This document shows, in pieces, positions 19,431 to 26,602 of a stretch of DNA of 28,162 nt (positions are counted from its first letter, which is position 1; each line of letters begins with the position of its first letter). The notes under the pieces are model-generated. The model had not been told where the DNA came from. It saw only the letters and a list, made by a program, of their open reading frames with translations, and did no database searches. The translations under genes were made by a program, and so were the position numbers. Source of the stretch: a virus; the IMG/VR virus record IMGVR_UViG_3300029182_000059, positions 1 to 28,162 of that record. One strand, 5' to 3'.

Positions 19431-21872
19431 TTACTCATTTTCAGAATCGGTTTCTTCTCCTTCATCTCTAACAAAGGCTCTTTGAGAATCATAAATCGGA
19501 AACTTGATATTGCCTCGCTTGTTTCCATCATATCGCTTCCAGCCACCAATCCTCATGAGAATCGCTTCAATTTCATAAGAGTCTGTTCTACGAATGGTAT
19601 TTCTCTCCTTACCGAAGCACTCACACCAAATTTCAATGCAGCACACCTTATCTCTTCGATTGGATCCTTCGGGAATGGATTCACCAAACTCACTCTCACC
19701 AGCCAGGTAGCTGCGTCTTTCGTAAATGTCCATCTTTGGCCACTTATCTGGTAGCGGCTTTTCAAGGTACTGCTCCACCAAACCTTCACGGTCATCTGCT
19801 TCCATGGCATCACGCTGTTCTTCGTAGGCCATCTTTTCTTCATCACCAATAAGGATCAGCGGTTCACCTGCTTTATACTTTTCAAGGGCTTCTGCCCATA
19901 TCTGATCGATGTCCGTCATCTCCCAGACCTTTTTCTTTCCGTGGTTTACTCTTACAGGCCAGAATCTTCTGTTTCCGGTGACGTCTCTCAAGAAACCGCT
20001 GGTACTGTTGGTGCTTCCGACAATAACACTCTGTCTCGGATGACTTTCAACATTGATGCCATAGCTTTGTCTGAACTTATCATCCGTTCTGGTAATGAAT
20101 GATTTCACCGTCTCTACATCAATCTTTCGAAGGCCCGCAAGCTCACCTAGCTCAAGGATCCAATAGCCTTGAAGCTTTTCAGCTCCTGCTTTATCACGCA
20201 TGTCCGATACGGTTAAACTGTCTGAGAACCACTTCCCACCAAGCTTTGCAAAGAAGGTGGATTTTCCGATGCCCTGTGGCCCATTGAGAACCAGAATATA
20301 ATCAAACTTGATGCCTGGTTCATAGATACGAGCAACTGCTGCCACCAAGGTTTTTCTCATAATCGCCCTTGTGTACGGGTTATCCTCTGCTCCAAGATAC
20401 TCGATAAGTAGCGAATCAAGTCTCTCAGTTCCGTCCCAAACTGGTAGTCCTTCCAGATAATCTTTGATAGGGTGAAACACTCGCTCCGATGCAGCGGTTA
20501 ACAAGGCATCCTTAATCTTTGCTGGTGACCAGATGCCGTAGTGCTTATCGAAGTACATCTTGAGGTTGGCAAGGTCCGAGTCATTCCATCCTGGCTTGAC
20601 CTGCTTCCAGGGAAGCTTGCCATTGACATCTAATAGATGGGTCATCTGGTTATAAGCCACACCTTTAAGTCTTGGATCGTTCCTGATGATTGTGAGGATG
20701 TTAGTAGGTGTATCTTTTACCGTTCCGTTTTTATTCAGTTCAAGTTGTAGCTGCCAGGTGAGATCCTCGTCTTCATCAATCTCTTCTGTTTCATCTTCCT
20801 CAGGTTCAAAGTCATCTTCTTCTCTTTCAAACTCCACTTTCATTTCCTCTTCACGCTCTTTTGCCAGCTGTTTTCTTACCTTTTCATCTGTTGTGCAAAA
20901 TTCAAGCATGGCTTTTACAGATGGGAGTTGCTTCTTTTCATCTGCCCCTTCATCCAGTTCACCGAAGCGGTGAATCCTTACAAGGTCAAAGGCATTACAC
21001 AGATGGCCACAGACAGGATCCGTCGCATGATGGGAGTAAGCATACTTTCCGCTGTAAATCACAACGCCAGCTGTGGAATCAGCCGGGATATAGTCATAAC
21101 GCTCAGGCATGACACTTGGCTGGTAGACATCTGAGAGAAACGTTTCGATAGCCCCTTCAATGGTGTAGCTCCTACAAAAGGCTCCGATCAGCCCTTCCTT
21201 TCTGATGGGATCTGCTTGCTTTTTCATTAGTCTATCAATCAGTTTTGATTGTCTTGATGATACCGGCCACGTTGATGAGTCCTGCCAGTTGTCGTAAAGC
21301 TTTAGAATGCTGTCAGGATTTAGGAAGCTTCCTTTGATTTCTCTAAAGAAATATTCTCCATCACTGGATGTGCTTGGCCAGTACATGAGCCGATTGGGTT
21401 CGTATGTGGTATCATCGAAAAGCTCGATGCCGATTTCCTTTGCAATCCTTCTACTGATAGCTTGGTACTCATCGGCTGTCACTGTTCTTGATAATGGAAT
21501 GGTGAGTCTGAGTCTAGGCTTCTCCGGTGTATGTTTATGGGTGGAGTAGATTACTGCTGCATAGCCATAGAGCATCTCCATGTTCTCAGCTATGGCCACT
21601 GCATCATCTGCATGATCCATATCAAGGCTTAGCATGGACCGATTAATAACACTGGATTTCGTTCTTCTTCCATCTTTGAGCTGACCAGCTACAAAGCCGC
21701 CCACATCTTTTACATTGTCCTGCTGGTACTTCTTCATTTTTCTGTATTCTTCTTGTGTCTCGCTTGTGACGGTAGTTTGGGAGAGCCTGTGTGCAAACTC
21801 CTCCCAGGACACCGTCTGTTCCTTCCAAACTTTATCTTTACGGCTGTTGCCTGTTGAAATAATAAATTTCAT
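19431..21872 (-). CDS. VapE-type replication protein: primase-like plus P-loop ATPase
   Basis: 813 residues. The N-terminal ~210 residues resemble an archaeo-eukaryotic primase-like domain (MLSLDMDHADDAV, then YSTHKHTPEKPRLRLTIPLSR and LMYWPS). A mid segment with GHLCNAFDLVR is probably PriCT-like, followed by a very acidic linker (~345-385). The C-terminal VapE/VirE ATPase has Walker A NGPQGIGKSTFF (about 528-540), Walker B-like WILELGELAG and the STNSTSGFLRD sensor region, ending with GNRRFWPV. It should initiate phage replication. The ATG at 21872 has AAGGAGG. No DNA polymerase gene is in the window, so the phage probably uses the host's. Confidence 0.92.
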   Translation of the reverse strand: MKFIISTGNSRKDKVWKEQTVSWEEFAHRLSQTTVTSETQEEYRKMKKYQQDNVKDVGGFVAGQLKDGRRTKSSVINRSMLSLDMDHADDAVAIAENMEMLYGYAAVIYSTHKHTPEKPRLRLTIPLSRTVTADEYQAISRRIAKEIGIELFDDTTYEPNRLMYWPSTSSDGEYFFREIKGSFLNPDSILKLYDNWQDSSTWPVSSRQSKLIDRLMKKQADPIRKEGLIGAFCRSYTIEGAIETFLSDVYQPSVMPERYDYIPADSTAGVVIYSGKYAYSHHATDPVCGHLCNAFDLVRIHRFGELDEGADEKKQLPSVKAMLEFCTTDEKVRKQLAKEREEEMKVEFEREEDDFEPEEDETEEIDEDEDLTWQLQLELNKNGTVKDTPTNILTIIRNDPRLKGVAYNQMTHLLDVNGKLPWKQVKPGWNDSDLANLKMYFDKHYGIWSPAKIKDALLTAASERVFHPIKDYLEGLPVWDGTERLDSLLIEYLGAEDNPYTRAIMRKTLVAAVARIYEPGIKFDYILVLNGPQGIGKSTFFAKLGGKWFSDSLTVSDMRDKAGAEKLQGYWILELGELAGLRKIDVETVKSFITRTDDKFRQSYGINVESHPRQSVIVGSTNSTSGFLRDVTGNRRFWPVRVNHGKKKVWEMTDIDQIWAEALEKYKAGEPLILIGDEEKMAYEEQRDAMEADDREGLVEQYLEKPLPDKWPKMDIYERRSYLAGESEFGESIPEGSNRRDKVCCIEIWCECFGKERNTIRRTDSYEIEAILMRIGGWKRYDGNKRGNIKFPIYDSQRAFVRDEGEETDSENE

Positions 21873-21918
21873 GGCGTCCTCCTTCTTACTTGATTCATAA
21901 GGTTTGTGTGCTCAATCC

Positions 21919-22092
21919 TTACTCGATACAGTCAGGGCAAATATCCAGCCATTCACCTTCAACCCTCTTGCTCTTCCAACCGATGTCTTCTCTGGCGTCT
22001 AAAGCATCTTGAAAACTCTCATATTTCTCATCAGCTTGAGCTCCGCATATGTCACAACTCAAAATGCACTTACCGTACTCTTTTGAAATCAT
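21919..22092 (-). CDS. Small zinc-ribbon protein
   Basis: 57 residues, short but convincing. Two cysteine pairs, CDIC and CPDC, flank a helical stretch (ESFQDALDARED) and a GEWLDICPDC strand. This layout is typical of small phage zinc ribbons next to replication genes. A GAGGAAAG box lies 7 nt before the ATG at 22092. It is upstream of and co-directional with the VapE-type gene, about 45 bp apart. Confidence 0.75.
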   Translation of the reverse strand: MISKEYGKCILSCDICGAQADEKYESFQDALDAREDIGWKSKRVEGEWLDICPDCIE

Positions 22093-22152
22093 CTATCTTT
22101 CCTCGCTTTCTATTCATTTCTCTTAAAGTGGCAATCGTTGTTAATCCTTCTG
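22070..22152 (-). pseudogene. 3' remnant of a gene cut by the left end of the RIT element
   Basis: In the frame ending with TAA at 22070 the minus strand encodes about 27 gene-like residues outside the element (SEGLTTIATLREMNRK, RGKIDDFKRVR). The frame stays open into the element without a plausible start. The 3' end overlaps the zinc-ribbon start by 23 nt, the usual coupling between phage genes. It is best read as the tail of an upstream early gene whose 5' part has been lost. The matching 5' part is not visible on the right side of the element. Confidence 0.4.
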
Positions 22153-22183
22153 ATATTATCCTCAAGTTTTCATTATCCTCAAC
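22153..22183. repeat. Left terminal inverted repeat of the RIT element
   Basis: Two copies of ATTATCCTCAA(G/C) at 22155 and 22172, 17 bp apart; 28 of 31 positions match the right arm. An inner inverted copy, GTTGAGGATAAT, lies at 22225-22236. On the minus strand it contains TTGAGG, 16 bp, GATAAT, a good outward sigma-A-type promoter pointing at the zinc-ribbon and VapE-type genes. Confidence 0.75.
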
Positions 22184-22240
22184 TTTTTCATAAATCTTTA
22201 ATTTACACTTTTTCCTCCTAGAAAGTTGAGGATAATATTA

Positions 22241-22267
22241 TTGAGACGTGTTTCTCAAAAATATAAA
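22241..22267 (+). promoter_or_regulatory. Possible promoter of the RIT recombinase operon
   Basis: TTGAGA (22241-22246), 15 bp, TATAAA (22262-22267), followed by AGGAGG of the first recombinase. TTGAGA and TCTCAA also form a 6-bp inverted repeat around CGTGTT, so the -35 region may be an operator. The spacer is shorter than ideal. Confidence 0.4.
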
Positions 22268-22284
22268 AACAGGAGGAAAAAACT

Positions 22285-24171
22285 ATGAAACTAACTTACG
22301 ATGAAGGTATTATCTTAATTAAACAATGCTGGATTGATAACGGTCATGTCATTAACGTCGGAAAGATGGCTGCAATTAATTCCCTGCGACGACACCTTGA
22401 GCAAAACAATATTTCCTATAGTCATGATGAAGCCCTGCATTGGCTCAACTTGAATATAGAGTCCAGAGATAAGCAAACTTTCTTTAGAATGAGACGTGCT
22501 GTGTATGAATTTAATGATGTCATGACTCTTGGAAAAATCACTGGTGATTACAAGTATTATGAAACTTCTTTTGACCGTCTTCCAGAAAGCTGGCAGACAA
22601 TACTGATTAAATATAAAGAAGATCTTTTAACCCGACTGAAGCACCGAGCAACCAGAGACCAAATCATTCACTGTACAAGCTTTGCAACTTTCCTTGTAAA
22701 CAATGATATTTACGATCCTGTAGGAATTACAGTTCCAGTCATTTCCAAATACCATGAATATGCAGACTCTATAGGTGACAAATATATCTGTACCTACTCT
22801 GTCAGATACTTTCTGCAATTTTTAGCTAACCAAGGATTTATTCCTAAACATAGGCCTTTTGCACTTACTGCACCTGTACAAGCTAAAGCAGCTGGATTTG
22901 CGTTAAAAAACATCTCTATCGCAAGCATTTCTGAAACAAATGCCAAAGTGAGCGAATTCCGGTTATCACCTGAAACTTTTCTGGAGCGATGTCAAGATCT
23001 TATTAAGTCTCTTGAAGAAATCTACCATTTCGAGCCTAAAGCTCTTAGAAGCAATTACTTGGCTTATTTTCAAATGTTTTATATCGTTGCCAGTGAATTG
23101 AATCTTGACTACACCCCCGCCGTTGCTGATTACTGGCTGAAGTCAATGGATTCCTTTTCAAGTGATTTTCGTGTGGGTCCAATGCGATACCGTTGCTTTC
23201 ATGTGCTAAAGAGCTTTATTGAGTGTGGGGATACTTTTCTTCAGAGTATTCCTCCGGTTATTGCACAACCTGGAATAGTAACATCTCTAGCGGTCTGGGG
23301 CAGAAATCTTCTTCAAGAGTTTGTTTCTGAAAAAGAAAAGGACGGATTATCTGCCAATACAATCAGCCGCCATAAGTCTGCCAGTATTTCTTTCTTGCTT
23401 TATTTGCAGAGCCAGGGACTTACTTCAATTTCAGAACTTACGCCACAGCTTGTTAAGGCTTACAACATTACAACAGCCCAAAAATCGTCCAATAAAAAGA
23501 ATAATTATGCTTACTCAATTCGACAGTTCCTGCAATATTTGTTTGAGAAAAAATATACAGAACAGGATTTGGTCAGATCATTTCCATCACAACGTGGACA
23601 ATCTCGTAAAATCGTAGAAATTCTTTCAAATGATGAAATTCAAAACATCTATACGTATCGTAACAATGCACGTACACCGTTGGAATTGCGTGACAGTGCA
23701 ATGCTAATAATTGGACTTCTCATGGGACTACGAGGAATTGATGTAATTAATCTACGTTTTTCCAATATCGACTGGAAGCATCAGACAATAGCGATTACCC
23801 AGCAGAAAACATACCGTCCATTGATCCTTCCAATGCCTGTAGCAGTCGGAAACAGCATCTTTCAATACTTAAAATATGGAAGACCCAATAGTAACTCAGA
23901 CTATATTTTCTTGTCTCAGCGCGCACCATATGGAAATGCAAATCGTTCAGCCTGTAATACTGCTATAGAAAGAGTTTTCAATGGTGAAAAGCATTCCTTC
24001 CATATCTTAAGAAGAACATTTGCAACGAGGTTATTATCAGCAGGCTTCGGGAGTGACACCATTAAGGATTCTCTTGGCCACTCTACTATTGATACAGTTA
24101 ACCGATATCTCTCAGTCGATGAAGAAGGTATTCGATCATGCTGTCTTCCCCTTAAAAGGACGGTGAAATAG
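22285..24171 (+). CDS. Tyrosine recombinase, first of trio (RitA-like, long form)
   Basis: 628 residues. The N-terminal ~350 residues are a long helical extension without recognised motifs. A SAM-like core-binding domain follows (about 340-440), then the catalytic domain: Arg in LLMGLRGIDVINL, Lys in QQKTYRPL, HILRRTFATRL (His-x-x-Arg), LGHST and the nucleophile in NRYLSV. All catalytic positions are present, so it should be active in DNA breakage and joining. AGGAGG lies 8 nt before the ATG. One base separates it from the second recombinase. Its length resembles Tn554 TnpB more than the ~400 residues typical of RitA. Confidence 0.88.
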   Translation: MKLTYDEGIILIKQCWIDNGHVINVGKMAAINSLRRHLEQNNISYSHDEALHWLNLNIESRDKQTFFRMRRAVYEFNDVMTLGKITGDYKYYETSFDRLPESWQTILIKYKEDLLTRLKHRATRDQIIHCTSFATFLVNNDIYDPVGITVPVISKYHEYADSIGDKYICTYSVRYFLQFLANQGFIPKHRPFALTAPVQAKAAGFALKNISIASISETNAKVSEFRLSPETFLERCQDLIKSLEEIYHFEPKALRSNYLAYFQMFYIVASELNLDYTPAVADYWLKSMDSFSSDFRVGPMRYRCFHVLKSFIECGDTFLQSIPPVIAQPGIVTSLAVWGRNLLQEFVSEKEKDGLSANTISRHKSASISFLLYLQSQGLTSISELTPQLVKAYNITTAQKSSNKKNNYAYSIRQFLQYLFEKKYTEQDLVRSFPSQRGQSRKIVEILSNDEIQNIYTYRNNARTPLELRDSAMLIIGLLMGLRGIDVINLRFSNIDWKHQTIAITQQKTYRPLILPMPVAVGNSIFQYLKYGRPNSNSDYIFLSQRAPYGNANRSACNTAIERVFNGEKHSFHILRRTFATRLLSAGFGSDTIKDSLGHSTIDTVNRYLSVDEEGIRSCCLPLKRTVK

Positions 24172-24172
24172 G

Positions 24173-25162
24173 ATGAAAATACAACGCAACTATGACTTTT
24201 ATAGCACTTTGGCTCCGGTCATCAAGGGCCTGATCGACGAAAAACGTGCATGTGGCTACTCATATGCATCAACTGAAAATGTATTGAAGGAACTTGACAA
24301 TTTTTGCCTTAAGCATGATTTTACATCCTCCACAGTTACGAAAAAACTTGCAGATGCATGGTCCATGCAGCGTTCTACCGAAGGATTGAATGCCAGAAAC
24401 ATAAGAGTGAGCGTACTTCGCCAGCTTTCAAAATACCTGATTTCGCTTGGAACAGACGCATATATTCCAAAGTTATTTCAATCTAAAGAAATATCTGAAG
24501 CACACGTTTTTACTGGTGATGAGTTGCTGGCATTCTTTGAAAATCTTGACAATCTTGAACCTGTTAGGCAATCCTATGGAGTGAGGCTTCTCAATGAATG
24601 CAAAGTCCTTTTTAGGCTTTACTACTGCTGCGGGATGCGTCTTAATGAGCCTTTACAGCTCATATGGGAGTGCCTTGATTTACAAGCAGGAACTCTTCGC
24701 ATCCTTCAATCCAAAGGTGACAAGGATCGTATTCTGTGGCTTACTGATGACATCATCGACATGCTAAAAAAATATCGTGCTTATATCCAGAACGAACGTC
24801 CTGACACAAATTGGGTTTTTCCTGGAACAAAGGAAGATAATCATCTGAGCGATGTTTCAGTAAGAGACTACTTTTTAAGAGCATGGACTGATACACCTTA
24901 CTCCAGAAATAGCAATCCTCCAACAATCAAGTCATTTCGACATACATTTGTTGTTGACCGTCTAAATAGCTGGATGGAGGATGGTGAACATATTGAGACA
25001 AAGCTTCCATACCTTAGTAAGTTTTTAGGACATGCCAACATCCAGGAATCTCTTTATTACTATCATCAGGTAGCTGAAAGTTCCAAAATCATTCATGCCA
25101 AAGATAAAACATCAGGCTTAGTAATTCCGGAGGTGAACTTCAATGAAAAAAAAGATAACTGA
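24173..25162 (+). CDS. Tyrosine recombinase, second of trio (RitB-like)
   Basis: 329 residues. N-terminal core-binding domain (to ~110), then the catalytic domain with Arg in YYCCGMRLNEPLQL, Lys in QSKGDKDRIL, FRHTFVVDRL, LGHANI and a tyrosine in SLYYYHQV. The first histidine of the usual His-x-x-Arg motif reads KSFR, that is Lys at the His position. This may weaken catalysis or reflect a subfamily trait. It overlaps the third gene by 20 nt. A GGACGG box lies close to the ATG, and re-initiation from the first gene is likely. Confidence 0.87.
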   Translation: MKIQRNYDFYSTLAPVIKGLIDEKRACGYSYASTENVLKELDNFCLKHDFTSSTVTKKLADAWSMQRSTEGLNARNIRVSVLRQLSKYLISLGTDAYIPKLFQSKEISEAHVFTGDELLAFFENLDNLEPVRQSYGVRLLNECKVLFRLYYCCGMRLNEPLQLIWECLDLQAGTLRILQSKGDKDRILWLTDDIIDMLKKYRAYIQNERPDTNWVFPGTKEDNHLSDVSVRDYFLRAWTDTPYSRNSNPPTIKSFRHTFVVDRLNSWMEDGEHIETKLPYLSKFLGHANIQESLYYYHQVAESSKIIHAKDKTSGLVIPEVNFNEKKDN

Positions 25163-26168
25163 TACAAAAATTTTCTTCTCAATGACCCTGCAATATCTCG
25201 AGAATTATCTTCCCAAGCAGTTGGGGCGTAGTCCAGAAACTATACGTTCCTATAAAGATTCTCTGTCTGCGTTTAGAAAATATTTATTCAAAGTAAAGAA
25301 TATTTCTATTTCAAAACTAACTTTTACTGACTGTACTCGTGAGTTGCTTCTAGAATATTGTGCCTACTTGAAAGAACATGGAAATTCTCCGGCCACCTGT
25401 AATGTACGGCTGGCAGCAATAAAGAATTATGTGCAGTATGCATCTGATAACGATGTGTCATTACAATCTATTGCTTTGCAGGTATCAAAAGTTCCTAGCA
25501 TGAGGGTTCCAAAGAGGGAAAAGATTCTTCTCTCTAAAGAAGCCTTAAATGCTCTATTTTCAGAACCTAAGAATACAAAAATCGGTATTCGTGATCGCAC
25601 AATCATGATTCTTCTCTATGATTCTGCAATCAGGGTCAGTGAACTGACAGGGCTTCATATCAACGATGTAAATCTTGACACTTTATCCATACATGTACAT
25701 GGCAAAGGCAATAAGGAACGATCTGTGGCTATAACAGAAAAGACAGCAGAACATCTAAAGCTGTATAAATCAATTTACCATTCAGATACCAAAGACCCAG
25801 ACCATGTATTGTTTTACACAATTATTAAAGGTAACACTGGTAGAATTTCTACTGGTACAGTTGAACGCATTGTCCAGAAATATGCAGATGCTGCAAGAAA
25901 CTCCTGCCCAGACATGCCTGACAGGGTTTATCCTCATTTGCTTCGTGCAGAACGTGCTACACATTTGTATCAAGATGGTGTGGATTCAATTATGATTTCA
26001 AAAATTCTTGGACATTCCAGTGTTGAAACTACCAAAATTTACGCAATCCCATCCCTCGATCAAATGCGCGAGGCATTGAATAAGGTTAATATGCCAGCTG
26101 ATGCTACAGAACAACCTTTGTGGGAAAGTGATGAAGAAGAACTGGCTCGTCTCTGTGGATTGAAATAG
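25143..26168 (+). CDS. Tyrosine recombinase, third of trio (RitC-like, XerC/D-like)
   Basis: 341 residues, the most XerC/D-like of the three. Core-binding domain SPETIRSYKDSLSAFRKYL and SPATCNVRLAAIKNYVQY, then the catalytic domain with Arg in YDSAIRVSELTGL, Lys in HGKGNKERSV, PHLLRAERATHLY (His-x-x-Arg), LGHSSVETTKIYA with the final tyrosine. All are present. GGAGG lies 9 nt before the ATG, inside the end of the second gene. It ends only 5 bp before the inner right-end repeat. Confidence 0.9.
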   Translation: MKKKITDTKIFFSMTLQYLENYLPKQLGRSPETIRSYKDSLSAFRKYLFKVKNISISKLTFTDCTRELLLEYCAYLKEHGNSPATCNVRLAAIKNYVQYASDNDVSLQSIALQVSKVPSMRVPKREKILLSKEALNALFSEPKNTKIGIRDRTIMILLYDSAIRVSELTGLHINDVNLDTLSIHVHGKGNKERSVAITEKTAEHLKLYKSIYHSDTKDPDHVLFYTIIKGNTGRISTGTVERIVQKYADAARNSCPDMPDRVYPHLLRAERATHLYQDGVDSIMISKILGHSSVETTKIYAIPSLDQMREALNKVNMPADATEQPLWESDEEELARLCGLK

Positions 26169-26226
26169 ATTTTTTATCCTCAACATTTGCAGAAAAACAT
26201 TTGGAATTTCAAAGAATTTTGTATTT

Positions 26227-26257
26227 GTTGAGGATAATGTAAACCTGATGATAATAT
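26227..26257. repeat. Right terminal inverted repeat of the RIT element
   Basis: GTTGAGGATAAT (26227-26238) and a variant copy CCTGATGATAAT (26244-26255), 17 bp apart, mirror the left end. An inner inverted copy lies at 26173-26184. TTGAGG (26228-26233), 16 bp, GATAAT (26250-26255) forms an outward promoter-like sequence reading toward the SHOCT-like gene and the integrase. Confidence 0.75.
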
Positions 26258-26285
26258 AGAAAAGATTAGGTAAAACATCAGATTT

Positions 26286-26325
26286 CACCTCTTGCCGTGG
26301 CTACCAGGTAGGAGGTGTTTTTTTT
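26286..26325 (+). promoter_or_regulatory. Attenuator-like hairpin ending at a start codon
   Basis: CACCTCTTGCC pairs with GGTAGGAGGTG (11 bp, two G-U pairs) around a 10-nt loop with its own TGG/CCA. Eight T follow and run straight into the ATG at 26326. The 3' arm contains the GGAGG ribosome binding site. One structure could therefore both stop transcription and hide the ribosome binding site of the next gene. Confidence 0.65.
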
Positions 26326-26541
26326 ATGAAGATAATTGAAGTAAAAGATGGCAGCCCGATCAAGGGTGAGACAGAACCAATGACAGAAGAACAGTTGCAG
26401 AGAGAGTATGACTTTTATATAGCAGAAAGCATTATCGGAATGCTCTATAAAGAAGGCAAGATTACAGAGGATGAACGACACAAAATATCTGCATTAAACA
26501 GACTGAAATTCTCACCAAAGCTAGCCGAGATTATGTCTTAA
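26326..26541 (+). CDS. SHOCT-like small protein upstream of integrase
   Basis: 71 residues. The C-terminal EYDFYIAESIIGMLYKEGKITEDERHKI is a SHOCT-like short helical domain of the kind often found next to serine integrases in Clostridia mobile elements. The N-terminal part (MKIIEVKDGSPIKGE) is a short strand region. Its role is unknown; a regulator or integration accessory protein is possible. Its GGAGG box is buried in the hairpin described upstream, so expression is probably controlled by attenuation. Followed after 61 bp by the recombinase. Confidence 0.75.
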   Translation: MKIIEVKDGSPIKGETEPMTEEQLQREYDFYIAESIIGMLYKEGKITEDERHKISALNRLKFSPKLAEIMS

Positions 26542-26546
26542 ATCAC

Positions 26547-26579
26547 TTGCTATTAGTGGCTTTTAGAGTGATATATGTA
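26547..26579 (+). promoter_or_regulatory. Repeated phage promoter-like element, copy E
   Basis: TTGCTA, 17 bp, GATATATGTA, with TTTAGAGT before GATATA. Same arrangement as the four minus-strand copies but on the plus strand, directly upstream of the serine recombinase. Confidence 0.7.
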
Positions 26580-26602
26580 ATGAAAGAAAGCGAGGTGAGA
26601 CA

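Larger units (their letters stand above)
22153..26257 (+). mobile_element. RIT-type transposable element (three tyrosine recombinases)
   Basis: A 4.1-kb unit with three co-directional, tightly packed tyrosine recombinase genes (628, 329 and 341 residues) between inverted repeats, and no cargo gene. This matches the recombinase-in-trio type of element. Each end has an outer pair of ATTATCCTCAA copies 17 bp apart and an inner inverted copy 41-42 bp further in. Terminal 31-bp arms (22153-22183 and 26227-26257) match at 28 positions, with weaker similarity for about 11 bp beyond. No clear target duplication is visible. The DNA appears more AT-rich than the phage genes around it, which fits a separate origin. 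The first protein is longer than usual RIT members and nearer in size to Tn554 TnpB. Confidence 0.8.

Noticed and set aside
19298-19549. 83-codon minus-strand frame across the VapE-type gene end and repeat region
   Set aside because: Most of it overlaps the well-supported VapE-type gene in another frame and no ribosome binding site precedes it. It could be a relic, but a gene call is not supported.
20686-20973. Serine-rich plus-strand open frame
   Set aside because: It is the antisense of the acidic linker of the VapE-type protein; low complexity explains its openness.
26258-26320. Minus-strand ATG with an AGAGGTG box at the right RIT junction as the lost 5' half of the broken gene
   Set aside because: The box is the complement of the attenuator arm, the product runs into the element as a short unrelated peptide, and it does not match the left fragment.
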